From a virus, in the IMG/VR virus record IMGVR_UViG_3300032157_000018, positions 1 to 47,347 of that record: DNA of 47,347 nucleotides, one strand, 5' to 3'. Both the position numbers and the translations under genes were made by a program. The first letter of the stretch is position 1. The number at the start of each line of letters is the position of its first letter. The notes under the pieces are model-generated. The model did not search any database and was not told the origin of the DNA. It saw nothing but the letters and a program-made list of their open reading frames with translations. Below, in pieces: positions 13,368 to 21,615 of the stretch.

Positions 13368-13551
13368 CCCCACACAGGGCGATGTCCTTCTCGGACAGCT
13401 TGGCATTGGCTCCGTCACGGATGATCTGGCGCTCGACGGAGGTGAGGGCAGCGCAGTACTTGGAGGCGCCTGAAACGAGTTGATCCTGGGCCTTCATGGG
13501 GATGAGGGAACAGGCGGGCAGGAACACGAGGGCGAGGAAAGCGTATTTCAT
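13321..13551 (-). CDS. Lipoprotein at the end of the late operon, 76 aa
   Basis: Signal peptide MKYAFLALVFLPACS with lipobox LPAC, then a mature domain with two further Cys pairs (KYCAAL, LCGVKC). As the last gene after a holin-like protein it could be an outer-membrane spanin component, but it lacks the proline-rich look of Rz1 and this is only positional. ATGA coupling to the gene before supports the start. Confidence 0.68.
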   Translation of the reverse strand: MKYAFLALVFLPACSLIPMKAQDQLVSGASKYCAALTSVERQIIRDGANAKLSEKDIALCGVKCPNEAAPVVQACK

Positions 13552-13727
13552 TCGTCAGACTCCAGTTTGTCAGGGGTGAACATTGAAATGAGGGTGGCCA
13601 CGATCCCGGCCATGGCTACAGCGACTTCTGCGGGGATGTCCAGGTGGTAGAACTGGTGGGCGATCCAGGCGGCAATAGTCATGACGAAACCCGCGATCAT
13701 TTGCGGAACGATCTTCTTTCCTTTCAT
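13548..13727 (-). CDS. Holin-like small membrane protein, 59 aa
   Basis: Start ATG at 13727 with AAGGTGAAGG upstream. Two hydrophobic segments (IAGFVMTIAAWIAHQF and EVAVAMAGIVATLISMF) with short charged ends (KGKK first, DKLESDE last) are typical of small class II-type holins. Its place among small lysis-type genes at the end of the late operon supports that reading, but no holin family was recognised with certainty. Confidence 0.65.
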   Translation of the reverse strand: MKGKKIVPQMIAGFVMTIAAWIAHQFYHLDIPAEVAVAMAGIVATLISMFTPDKLESDE

Positions 13728-13804
13728 CGCACCTTCACCTTGGTTGGGACGGAGATCGAGACTCCGAACAGGGCCTCCCACAGCCAGCGGAAGAACCTAC
13801 TCAA
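13724..13804 (-). CDS. Possible 26-residue amphipathic peptide
   Basis: Starts at TTG within the end of the preceding gene and ends in ATGA overlap with the holin-like start. The peptide SRFFRWLWEALFGVSIS then VPTKVKVR looks amphipathic and membrane-active. The double coupling argues for translation. Confidence 0.42.
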   Translation of the reverse strand: MSRFFRWLWEALFGVSISVPTKVKVR

Positions 13805-14075
13805 CCACATCGACTTCACCCGGGATGGTGATGACCACGACTTGTGGTTCCGAGAGGATGAACGGCTTGCTGTCCGATCCCAGGACGTTCCCAGCCGAGT
13901 CCAGACGGGCCACGGTAGCCACGTAGGAGCCCGCAGGCAGGTCGATCTCGAACGGGCTTCCAGCAGATGCCTGGGAGATGTTGGCGTCCCCAGAAATCGT
14001 TACAAGCCAGTCACCAGGGATCGTCCCAGCGGGGAACCGACCGTCTACTTCTTTCCACGTTACGACTCGCTTCAT
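13797..14075 (-). CDS. Small beta-domain protein, 92 aa
   Basis: Predicted to be a single Ig-like or fibronectin-like beta sandwich (KEVDGRFPAGTIPGDWLVTI, SPFEIDLPAGSYVATVARLD). Such domains are common on phage particle or membrane proteins. It lies between two tiny membrane peptides in the lysis-type block. No function assigned. Confidence 0.65.
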   Translation of the reverse strand: MKRVVTWKEVDGRFPAGTIPGDWLVTISGDANISQASAGSPFEIDLPAGSYVATVARLDSAGNVLGSDSKPFILSEPQVVVITIPGEVDVVE

Positions 14076-14194
14076 TTATCTCTCCACAGTGAAATTGCAA
14101 GGATGATCGCCAGTATCAAAGCGACGCCTACCGTGATTCGTGCGAACCACGTGTAGAAGACTGTCGCGGGTCCTGTCGGGTCGAACCAGATCAA
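14072..14194 (-). CDS. Single-pass membrane peptide, 40 aa
   Basis: TTG start overlaps the previous stop as TTGA, and the stop overlaps the next ATG as ATGA. The N terminus (IWFDPTGPATVFYTWFARI) precedes a clear hydrophobic helix TVGVALILAIILAISLW and a basic end RDK. It is a second candidate holin or membrane accessory peptide. Confidence 0.58.
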   Translation of the reverse strand: MIWFDPTGPATVFYTWFARITVGVALILAIILAISLWRDK

Positions 14195-14463
14195 GTTGTA
14201 GTGTTGGTAGTCAGCAGGATTGATTTCAGCTTCCCCCGTCTCTCGAACCAGAGCTTCCTGGCCCCGAGTTTTCGGGCTTCTTCCATGACTACAGTCATCG
14301 CGTTGTGCCCGAAGGAGCCGTGCATCATGGAAATGAAGTACTCGCCATCCCCCACGAGCCGGGCATTGCAGACGGCGACGTAGGGCTCCTGCCTTTCAAA
14401 CCCGCCGTCTTCGGAGCCGTAGATGCGGACCTCGAAGACGACCGGATGGATGTGGGCATGCAA
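14191..14463 (-). CDS. Hypothetical protein, 90 aa
   Basis: Starts at TTG 14463 behind GAGGTG. Mixed alpha/beta, with SMMHGSFGHNAMTVVMEEARKLGARKLWF in the C-terminal half (a probable helix-strand pair), and several His at the N terminus. It resembles small acetyltransferase-like or unassigned phage proteins only vaguely. Confidence 0.6.
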   Translation of the reverse strand: MHAHIHPVVFEVRIYGSEDGGFERQEPYVAVCNARLVGDGEYFISMMHGSFGHNAMTVVMEEARKLGARKLWFERRGKLKSILLTTNTTT

Positions 14464-14856
14464 TCAGCGCACCTCGCACCATACTTTCCCCTTGGTGGCC
14501 GCATTGCGCACCCGGAAGGTCAGCCCGGAAACAACTCCGGCGCACTTCCAAATGCGCTCGTCGTCCCGTTCCTCGCCCACCAGGATGCATCCCTCGGTGT
14601 CGTCCGGCCCGTTGCCGCCGTGAAATCTGACGCCCTCGAAGTTCGGCACCTTGAGCAGCAGCGGCAGAGGCTTGCCGAAGCGCTCACTGAACGTCACCAC
14701 GACTTCGTATCGGCCAGTCGGGATGGCGGTCTCGTTGGGGATTTTGCGGTCCCTGACGGCGTCCTCGAGCGTCCACGCGAAGTGCTGGCCGTCGATCAGC
14801 AGCTCGCCGAGCGTGCGGTCGTCCCTGAGGCTCTGGCGCTGGAGCAGGAGGTTCAC
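14464..14856 (-). CDS. DUF5675 family protein, candidate wall-acting enzyme
   Basis: Matches the DUF5675 layout over its whole length: TLGELLIDGQHFAWTLED (about 15-32), ETAIPTGRYEVVVT, and RFHGGNGPDDTEGCILVGEE (about 77-96) with conserved His and Cys. DUF5675 proteins occur in phage lysis regions and bacterial secretion loci. With no recognised lysozyme, amidase or endopeptidase elsewhere in the late operon, this is the best, unproven candidate for a lysis enzyme. Confidence 0.75.
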   Translation of the reverse strand: MNLLLQRQSLRDDRTLGELLIDGQHFAWTLEDAVRDRKIPNETAIPTGRYEVVVTFSERFGKPLPLLLKVPNFEGVRFHGGNGPDDTEGCILVGEERDDERIWKCAGVVSGLTFRVRNAATKGKVWCEVR

Positions 14857-15068
14857 TGAAGGTGCAACTGCCCTTTGGCGGAAAGCCAGAGCAGCAGGCT
14901 GATCGCCACGACGCCAGCGATCCAGAACACCTTCTTGACGATGGACTTCCCGACCTCGGTATAGATTTGCTCGATCACCTTGGCCGCTGCTGCGGTGGCG
15001 ATCTTGTCGATCTGTTCTTCCGTGAGCGGCGGGTATTGCCGGCGTTCTTTGCCATGGTAATCAGTCAT
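14853..15068 (-). CDS. Holin-like membrane protein, 71 aa
   Basis: An N-terminal cytoplasmic part (HGKERRQYPPLTEEQIDKIA) rich in charge and a helix, then one C-terminal membrane segment (VFWIAGVVAISLLLWLSA). This layout is frequent in phage genes next to endolysins. The short ATGA overlap with the DUF5675 gene supports co-expression for lysis. Confidence 0.72.
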   Translation of the reverse strand: MTDYHGKERRQYPPLTEEQIDKIATAAAAKVIEQIYTEVGKSIVKKVFWIAGVVAISLLLWLSAKGQLHLQ

Positions 15069-16392
15069 CCCGGCCCCGACGGTCGATCCAGCCCCGGGTA
15101 CGAAGGTCGGCGGTACCGGCAGTTATCCCGGTATCGTGAACCGCTCGGATTTGTGCGCTTGTGTTGGTTGGGACCTGGGCCTCTGCAACTATTCTCGCGC
15201 TTGTTGACCCTACCGCAACTACCCCCGAAGTGCCCAAGGCATTACCCGAGGCGGTGATGGCAACATCCGCCAGGTCCGGATCATATAGTCGCAAACCGCC
15301 TGTATTTGATGTCCCGCCAAGCTGTGCCTGAACCAACGCAATCACCTTGATTCCGGACGGCACAGTTACCGCATAGTTAGCGGCGGTGGTGCTGATCGTG
15401 GCAAAGCCCGCACTATTGTCCTGAAGGTTCTCCCACTGGAACATATCCCCGAACTGGTTCCACTGAATCCAGACGCTCGAACTCGTCCGCAGTGAAGCGA
15501 TACGGCGGTAGTACGTGTACCCAGAAGGAAGACTCGGCGTCAGGGACGCATCGATCAGGATTTCCCCGGTCCCGTCCGAGTCTTTGCGCATTGCGAAGAC
15601 GTGGAGAGTCCCCGCCGCTGGGATGGCTTGGTTGTTCAGCTTGTTGGCTGAGTTCCCCGCGGACCACGCGGTAGAGGCTGACAGCGCACACCCCGTAATC
15701 GCGGAGAGGGTGATATTGGCCGCATTCGTCGAGTCCCTACACTGCCCCGCAGCGATGTCGAACGTCGTTATGGTCTGGTAGGTAAGCCCGAATCCAGCGA
15801 GATAGGAACGAGGCAGGAACAACCCCAAAGAGTCAGCACCTACCGCTATCGTTCCTGAAGTCGCAGGAGGCTTGAGGGTGATAGCCGTCCCTGTAGGGAT
15901 GTTCGTATCGACATCGAACAATATCTTCTTCGTGATGTCGGCAGAGCCATATACCGCAAAGGCGTTGTCTCGAATCGCAGAGAAGAACGGGATGATCCAG
16001 TTCCCCGACCCCATGGAGTACGCAATGGCGTGGTCTCCAGCAGACGTGGTGATATCCGTCTTCCCTGGGGTGATAAGACTTGTCGCGTTGTACTTGATCG
16101 GGACCGCGTCATCAAACTGGAGGATCTTCCACATCCCCGCAGACAGAGTCCCGAACCCCGTGACAGTAGTCGTCCCGGTGATATCTACGATGAGACCTGT
16201 CGCCGTCGAGAGATCCACCGTGGAGGCCGAGGCGATATCGGAACCCTTGAACGCGAGGTACTTCCGGACAGTCGCTTGGATCTGCCGAAGGTTGTCGTCC
16301 AGGTTCGTCGAGATCGACGTGGACCCTGATGGGTTATTTGACCCTTCGCTATCACTCCACGATGCCAGGTTACTGCTTACATCAGCGGCCAT
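15061..16392 (-). CDS. Tail fibre / structural protein, 443 aa
   Basis: Ser/Thr/Ala/Gly-rich, strand-forming sequence typical of phage fibre or spike stems. The N terminus (SSNLASWSDSEGSNNPSG, then LDDNLRQIQATVRKYLAF) looks like the particle-attachment part also seen in many fibres. It follows the ejection-protein genes and precedes the lysis block, the usual place for a fibre in short-tailed phages. No enzymatic domain seen. Confidence 0.72.
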   Translation of the reverse strand: MAADVSSNLASWSDSEGSNNPSGSTSISTNLDDNLRQIQATVRKYLAFKGSDIASASTVDLSTATGLIVDITGTTTVTGFGTLSAGMWKILQFDDAVPIKYNATSLITPGKTDITTSAGDHAIAYSMGSGNWIIPFFSAIRDNAFAVYGSADITKKILFDVDTNIPTGTAITLKPPATSGTIAVGADSLGLFLPRSYLAGFGLTYQTITTFDIAAGQCRDSTNAANITLSAITGCALSASTAWSAGNSANKLNNQAIPAAGTLHVFAMRKDSDGTGEILIDASLTPSLPSGYTYYRRIASLRTSSSVWIQWNQFGDMFQWENLQDNSAGFATISTTAANYAVTVPSGIKVIALVQAQLGGTSNTGGLRLYDPDLADVAITASGNALGTSGVVAVGSTSARIVAEAQVPTNTSAQIRAVHDTGITAGTADLRTRGWIDRRGRDD

Positions 16393-17995
16393 TGTTCCTC
16401 GCGTTGTTGGTAACGGTGACAGCAGGAGCGGTCAGGATCGGGAGTCCTTCCCCAATCTGACGAGCAACACGGGGCCGCATCGTGAGAGCAGCGAGAGCGG
16501 CCTTCTGACCGAGCGGGTTGTAGAGGGCTGGAATGGCCCCAGCCGCAGCGACCGTCCACGGGTTCAGGAAGTGCGCGCCTGCTGCCCCACCAGCAGCCAG
16601 AGCAGCGAGGGAGCGGTAGGGAGTCCCCGAGTCAGGAAGCTTGTCCTGTAGAACCGTCTTCCCGGGGCCGGACAGGTCCTGCATCAGGGCTTTGCCTTCC
16701 GCATACCGCGCCTTGTCCTTGGAGGGGTCTGACATCTTCACGGCACGATCCAACTGTGCTGCTGTGAATACGTCGTCAGTACCGGCAACAGCCGCTTTCT
16801 GCACCCGCTTGAAGTTCGCCCATCCTTCATTGATCGCCGAGAGTTCCCGGGCCTTCTGAGGATTGGAGCGCTGAACCATGGAGCGGAATGCGTCCTGCAC
16901 TTCCTCGATGCGTCCCCCCAGTTCACGGGAGTCGAAACTCGGGTCCCGTTGGAAGTTGCGAGAGAGCCGACTAAGCTCGCTCTCAATCCCTTTCATCGTC
17001 TCCCCGTCGATAGACTGGCCATTACGGAACTTGCCGCCGATCTGAGTCTTGACGATGTCGTTGAGTTGCTTCCTCTGTGCGGCAGGCAGGGTCTGAGCAG
17101 CAGCCCGGATCGTCTGCATGTCCGTGAGGAACTGCGGGTCCATCGTGGTCGTGAGTTGAGGCAGCAGAGCGTTGTACTTCTGGCTCAACTTGTCCCCGAC
17201 GTACTCGACTGCGTTTCTACCGATAGCCACATCCGGAGGAATCTTCTCGCCGATGGGCTTGAGAGCGCGATTGAAGGCCGCTTCGTTCAGCTCCGAGACA
17301 GCGCGGCTACGCTGGTTCTTAACCAGATCCCCGAGGATCGGGATGCTTCCTAGCGCTTCCTCGGCACGATTCCACCCACCCCCCAAGGCTTGTCCAGGAG
17401 TGGGAGTCACCCCTTCCTTCTTAAGGGCCAGGACTCCTGGGTTGGTCTGCGGGCTGAGTAGACGGGGCAGGAAGGAAACACCAGCCCCAACGCCGGAACT
17501 GGCTGCCGTGTTGAACCCGCGCTCCCCCATGTCTTCAGCGGGACTTACAGCGCCTTGCAAGGCTCCCAGAGAGGCTCCTTGCCCCATCGTGCGGGGCATC
17601 ATCAGACCTTCTCCAAGGGCTCCCACCTTCGCTCCCATTTTCCCTAGCATCGGGGCCTTGCCGGCGAGAGACAGAACGCCACCAGGTCCGTAGGACGAGG
17701 CGATATCCATCCCGAGAGCGCCGATCTTGCCCTCGGTCGTCTCCATCAACGGAGCGTCAAGAGCCTTCTTCTCTGCGGCCAGTTCTCCAGGAGCACCGAA
17801 TAGTTGCTTCAGCCCAAGACCGTAGTCAGCGAGTCTCGCTCCTGCTCCCGAGAGGACCTTTTGGTTCTCCGTCATCCCCTTGGTGGGGGAGTATTCCGGG
17901 AGGTAGCCAGGATCGGCGTAGGAGGTCTTTACCTTGGCGTTGGCGAGTTCAAGCAGTTCGTCATCAGAGAGGTCGGTTAGAGCCCTATCGCTCAC
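16382..17995 (-). CDS. Ejection (internal virion) protein, 537 aa
   Basis: A large Ala/Gly-rich protein. The N-terminal quarter is followed by long stretches of Gly/Ala (KVGALGEGLMMPRTMGQGAS), a central coiled region (QTLPAAQRKQLNDIV) and a hydrophobic segment near residue 475-505 (LAALAAGGAAGAHFL, WTVAAAGAIPALY). Such membrane-active, flexible proteins form the DNA-ejection apparatus of short-tailed phages. The assignment rests on composition and position. Confidence 0.6.
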   Translation of the reverse strand: MSDRALTDLSDDELLELANAKVKTSYADPGYLPEYSPTKGMTENQKVLSGAGARLADYGLGLKQLFGAPGELAAEKKALDAPLMETTEGKIGALGMDIASSYGPGGVLSLAGKAPMLGKMGAKVGALGEGLMMPRTMGQGASLGALQGAVSPAEDMGERGFNTAASSGVGAGVSFLPRLLSPQTNPGVLALKKEGVTPTPGQALGGGWNRAEEALGSIPILGDLVKNQRSRAVSELNEAAFNRALKPIGEKIPPDVAIGRNAVEYVGDKLSQKYNALLPQLTTTMDPQFLTDMQTIRAAAQTLPAAQRKQLNDIVKTQIGGKFRNGQSIDGETMKGIESELSRLSRNFQRDPSFDSRELGGRIEEVQDAFRSMVQRSNPQKARELSAINEGWANFKRVQKAAVAGTDDVFTAAQLDRAVKMSDPSKDKARYAEGKALMQDLSGPGKTVLQDKLPDSGTPYRSLAALAAGGAAGAHFLNPWTVAAAGAIPALYNPLGQKAALAALTMRPRVARQIGEGLPILTAPAVTVTNNARNNGR

Positions 17996-19464
17996 TTCAC
18001 CAGCCCCCTGCGCTTCATCTCGTCAGCGATCTGTTGAGCGGTATACCCACTTCCCATCTTCGGCTTTTGTTGTTGGCCGTACTTCTGCAACACAGGGTCA
18101 TCGAATAGGGACGATTTACCAGGCCCGTCCTCCCACGCCGTGTCAGCACCTTCGTAGGTGTTCTTGTCCTTCCAGTAGGTGTCGAAGAAGCGCTTCTGAA
18201 TGCGCGCCCTATTCGCTTGAGCGATGCGATACCGGATCAGGAAGTCGTTGGCGTCGTTCGTGTTCGTCAGGCGGGCTTGGGTTTGTTCAAGTCGTTTCGC
18301 ATCGGACTCTGTTTGAGGACCCTTCTGGGCCAACTGAGCCTGCATCACCGACTCGGAGAGGAAGGCTCGAAACTTCTGCGCATCCGTGGCGTACTGCCCC
18401 CCATCCTTCACCCCCATCGCATCCAGGGCGGACGAGATGCTTTCTCGTACCGGGGAACTCCAACCCATGCGGGACCGATTGTTGATATCCAGCATGGTTT
18501 GCAACTGTGGGATCGACTTCGCTGCTTGGTCGGACTCCACCTTGATGGCGTCGTATGCCTTGACGTTCAGTTCGCCCTTCCCTTGCTGCTCCTTCTTCTC
18601 CAGGGGCGGCATGCTCTGGCTGATCTGAATGCCTGCCGATTTCGTGTACGGCTCACCTTCCCATGCGACCTCATGGGTGATCGGATCGCGCCAGACTTCC
18701 TTGACCTTGTCCCCCCCAGCGCCCTCGATGGACTTCACCGGTTTCGGGGGTTTGGTGGTGTCAGCGGTGTAAATCTTGGCCGCATCACCCTGAAGGATGG
18801 CGATCTTGCGGTCGATAGAGCGCTGCTTGATGGGATCGGTAGTGGCGTCGCGTTGCTCGATCAGACTGTTGATTTGCGCTTCCCGGTCTTCTTCCCGCTT
18901 CGCCTTCTTGCCTACGTATTCAGCTTGAGTGCGATTGATCCCAATCTGCTCCCGACGCATGGCCGCTTCGTCCGCAATCTGCTTTACCCGGGTTTGACGA
19001 TCTCGCTCCGCCTCATAGGCTTCCAGGCCCATGAGACCGCCCCTGCCGAACGCAGGGCCGAACGCGCCGTAATGCCCCGTGTTGTTGGCCAGCATCCCCA
19101 AACCCGCTGCCAGAGCCCCTATGGGCCATGCTTCCTGGCTCGCGGGATTCGCAGACGGGCTCCCGGTAGGAGCAACGCTTGAGTATCCGGAAGCAGGCGG
19201 GAACGCTTTCTGCCCTAGCCATTCGCTTGCCGGCGTCTGCTCTGTAGGCCCGTAGTTGGGGATAACTTTGGGGAAAAGCTGTGTTTCCGGTACGATGCCT
19301 TCCCCAAGGCTGTACTTTGGCTGCTGGCTAAACGGGCTTTCCGGGAGCGGTTGACCTTCCAAGCGGTAGTCGTAGGGCGTGCCCATCCCGATATAGCCGT
19401 GGCTGCGACCAAAGAACTGGGGGATCGGTTGACGGAGCCAATCCCAATCTGTCACTTCGTCCAT
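17992..19464 (-). CDS. Probable ejection/internal virion protein, 490 aa
   Basis: Start at ATG 19464 (DEVTDWDWLRQPIPQFFG) with AGGA upstream. Residues 120-160 are Gly/Ala-rich and hydrophobic (WPIGALAAGLGMLANNTGHYG), followed by a long helical, charged region (RQTRVKQIADEAAMRREQIG; DREAQINSLIEQRDATTD). It overlaps the next gene by four bases. The pairing with the 537-residue protein resembles the two or three ejection proteins of P22-like phages. Confidence 0.6.
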   Translation of the reverse strand: MDEVTDWDWLRQPIPQFFGRSHGYIGMGTPYDYRLEGQPLPESPFSQQPKYSLGEGIVPETQLFPKVIPNYGPTEQTPASEWLGQKAFPPASGYSSVAPTGSPSANPASQEAWPIGALAAGLGMLANNTGHYGAFGPAFGRGGLMGLEAYEAERDRQTRVKQIADEAAMRREQIGINRTQAEYVGKKAKREEDREAQINSLIEQRDATTDPIKQRSIDRKIAILQGDAAKIYTADTTKPPKPVKSIEGAGGDKVKEVWRDPITHEVAWEGEPYTKSAGIQISQSMPPLEKKEQQGKGELNVKAYDAIKVESDQAAKSIPQLQTMLDINNRSRMGWSSPVRESISSALDAMGVKDGGQYATDAQKFRAFLSESVMQAQLAQKGPQTESDAKRLEQTQARLTNTNDANDFLIRYRIAQANRARIQKRFFDTYWKDKNTYEGADTAWEDGPGKSSLFDDPVLQKYGQQQKPKMGSGYTAQQIADEMKRRGLVK

Positions 19465-19474
19465 GGAGGGTCCT

Positions 19475-19702
19475 ATGAGATACCTACTGTTGATCCTGTT
19501 GGCGGGTTGTGCCACGCAAGAACGGGTCGAGAGAGCTTCGTCCGGCGACCTGTGCAACCCAAATGGCTACTACCGCTGGACAGACGAGGGCTACCGACTC
19601 ACTGTCCTTGAGTTGGAGAAACGCCGGGTGAAGTGCGAACTCCCCAGCTACGCCGCCGGCTACAACGTCGGGCCAGTGATCGTTATCGACGGCCGGTATT
19701 GA
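19475..19702 (+). CDS. Orphan lipoprotein gene on the opposite strand (moron candidate), 75 aa
   Basis: The only rightward gene inside the 28-kb leftward late operon. MRYLLLILLAGCAT is a clear lipoprotein signal (lipobox LAGC), preceded by GGAGGG. The mature part has two Cys and ends VIVIDGRY. It diverges from the ejection protein gene (starts 11 bp apart) and converges on the next, overlapping 20 bases. Position and orientation suggest a gene expressed apart from the late operon, perhaps in the lysogen. Confidence 0.68.
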   Translation: MRYLLLILLAGCATQERVERASSGDLCNPNGYYRWTDEGYRLTVLELEKRRVKCELPSYAAGYNVGPVIVIDGRY

Positions 19703-20018
19703 ACGCAGTCGGTCGTGGAGAGAAGGGATTGAACGGCATCATGGGAGCGCGGTAGCTCATCACCGGAGTTACCGGGATGGGCTGCTGCCCCATGCCTCCC
19801 AACCCCTGAAGGGCGGACAGAGCAGCCAACGGACTGGGCTTGGGGTTGGCGTACTGGGCCAACATTCCCCGGTTCATCTGTTCACCTAACCCCGGAGGAA
19901 TCTGGAGGCCCGGCACCCCAGGTTGAGACCCGGGAGAGGAGGGGGAACCCATCGTCAACCCGAGGGCCGGACCATTTGGCATCCGCAAACCCTGTTGCGG
20001 ACCGAACATGTTGAACAT
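19683..20018 (-). CDS. Pro/Gly/Met-rich virion protein, 111 aa
   Basis: Low-complexity protein with repeated PxP and GxG patterns (FGPQQGLRMPNGPALGL, PSSPGSQPGVPGLQIPPG, APMMPFNPFSPRP). It lies between two putative ejection proteins and starts at the stop of the gene before. Probably disordered and structural; no family recognised. Confidence 0.6.
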   Translation of the reverse strand: MFNMFGPQQGLRMPNGPALGLTMGSPSSPGSQPGVPGLQIPPGLGEQMNRGMLAQYANPKPSPLAALSALQGLGGMGQQPIPVTPVMSYRAPMMPFNPFSPRPTAFNTGRR

Positions 20019-20845
20019 CAGAGAAGTCCTCCAAGTAGACCAACACCCGCACCGATAGCAGCACCGTAGGGACCGCCGATAGAAGCCCCGGACCCGATCA
20101 TGTAACCGAGCCCCGCCCCTCCAAGGGCTCCCCCGATTCCAGAGGCCGCGCGGTTACGCTGATAGGGGTTAGGCCCTGTGGTACTCCCAGCCCCTCCGAT
20201 AGCCCTTCCCAGCGTGTTGGCGAAGTAGTCGGTGCTCTCCCTCGGGTAGTTGTAGAGGTCGCTCAACAGGTCTTGTTGGTAGTCCTGCTGAACGTCTCCG
20301 ATCCCCGCAAGGGCCTGTGCATCCTGGTACTCAGCCTGTGCATACTGAGGAGCGAACATCGCCGCCCTCATTTGATTCAACCGCTCGGCGTTGTAGAGTT
20401 CTCCACCGGCTTGCGCCAAGGTATCCCCGAAGGCCCGGTTGTTCGCCCCCATGGTCTCAAGGTAGGCCGAGGACTCTCCTAGAGGTCCGGCTCCGGCATT
20501 GGCAAAAGCCGCCGCAGTCTGAGGGGCGATCCCTCGCTGATACTCGTCCCGAATCCTGTCCATTGTCGGCGCCCAGGCAGGGTTCGAAGTCGGGTCCAGG
20601 TACTTCCCGTTCACGGTGTCGGTCAGCATCTGATTCGACCCCGTCATCAGAGGGGAGCCCTGAGTGGCCCGGTCCCGGATCATGCTGAAAGCGGTGTTCT
20701 GATCCTGTGAGAACGGGGCAATGCGATCCTTGTAAGGCTGATTGGCGTTCGCCCAGGAGACATTGAGCAATCCCCCTGCATACGGAACGGCCCAATCCGG
20801 GATCTCGTTCTTCGTGACTGTTTCCTTACCGCCGCCGCCACCCAT
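20018..20845 (-). CDS. Structural / DNA-ejection protein, 275 aa
   Basis: Begins GGGGGKETVTKNEIPDWA and ends in a glycine-zipper-like hydrophobic tail (GGALGGAGLGYMIGSGASIG, YGAAIGAGVGLLGG), which is typical of proteins that insert into membranes during genome delivery. The middle is helical and polar. It is the first of four putative ejection or connector proteins. Confidence 0.6.
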   Translation of the reverse strand: MGGGGGKETVTKNEIPDWAVPYAGGLLNVSWANANQPYKDRIAPFSQDQNTAFSMIRDRATQGSPLMTGSNQMLTDTVNGKYLDPTSNPAWAPTMDRIRDEYQRGIAPQTAAAFANAGAGPLGESSAYLETMGANNRAFGDTLAQAGGELYNAERLNQMRAAMFAPQYAQAEYQDAQALAGIGDVQQDYQQDLLSDLYNYPRESTDYFANTLGRAIGGAGSTTGPNPYQRNRAASGIGGALGGAGLGYMIGSGASIGGPYGAAIGAGVGLLGGLL

Positions 20846-21232
20846 TCAGATGTCCTTGTAGTAGATCGTTGACACGGGTATGTATCCTTTCGGCTCCCAA
20901 TTTCTTGCTGATTCACACTTCAACCGGATCGCTCCGAAACCCTTGGCGATCTCGATCAACTGAGGCTCATAGGTCTCCACCGCGTTTCCATGGGTGGAGT
21001 ACGCAATCCAGATGTGCAAAGACATCCCGTCGTGCATCCTCTCGGGATAGCAGATGACGAAGGTGTCTTCTGTGATGAAAAGTTGTGCCGAACCCGCTTT
21101 GAGGTTCGCGTACACGTCTTCATCGATCCAATTGACTGGGCCGCGCTTTCTAACGACAGCCAGTCCTTCCTTGATTCTTTCCCAGTACTGACGAACATCA
21201 GCAGGCGCAATCGCGACTAGACTCTGTGCCAC
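20846..21232 (-). CDS. Conserved phage protein, 128 aa
   Basis: A compact alpha/beta protein (WERIKEGLAVVRKRGPVNWI, LFITEDTFVICYPE, LHIWIAYSTHGNAVETYEPQ, IAKGFGAIRLKCESARNW). The order of strands and the last helix recall acetyltransferase-like (GNAT) folds seen in podovirus structural operons, but the acetyl-CoA loop is not evident. No firm function. Confidence 0.62.
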   Translation of the reverse strand: MAQSLVAIAPADVRQYWERIKEGLAVVRKRGPVNWIDEDVYANLKAGSAQLFITEDTFVICYPERMHDGMSLHIWIAYSTHGNAVETYEPQLIEIAKGFGAIRLKCESARNWEPKGYIPVSTIYYKDI

Positions 21233-21615
21233 GTATCCCCGTCGGAGATCACATCAATGGCGTCGTACTGCGCCGCAAGAGTCCGGGTCGTCTGTCCATC
21301 AATGAGATCAGGACTCGACACCAGAACATTGCTTCCCGCGTTGATTCGCTTCACCGCGACGCGCTTCGACTCTCCCAAGTCAGCAGCCAGGAGGGTTACT
21401 GTTAACCCCGCGGTCGGCGCGTTCGCCACGATGAGGGCGTCGTTCTGGTTACAGGTGTAGTCAGAAACCACAGAGGTCGAGGGCCACAGATACCCGTCTT
21501 TCCCCTGGTCCATCGCAGTGATGAGTTCCGAGTGGAACCGGTTCAGCTTCTCAACGAGAGCGCGTAGGTCGGGATCATTGAACTTCGGCAGTACCGGATT
21601 GCCGACCTTATTCAA
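21217..21615 (-). CDS. Small virion-associated protein, 132 aa
   Basis: An N-terminal helix (LPKFNDPDLRALVEKLNRFHSE) then a beta-rich domain (NQNDALIVANAPTAGLTVTLL, RVAVKRINAGSNVLV, DAIDVISDGDTWHRV) like decoration or fibre-tip domains in other phages. Overlaps both neighbours by a few bases. Function unknown. Confidence 0.62.
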   Translation of the reverse strand: MNKVGNPVLPKFNDPDLRALVEKLNRFHSELITAMDQGKDGYLWPSTSVVSDYTCNQNDALIVANAPTAGLTVTLLAADLGESKRVAVKRINAGSNVLVSSPDLIDGQTTRTLAAQYDAIDVISDGDTWHRV

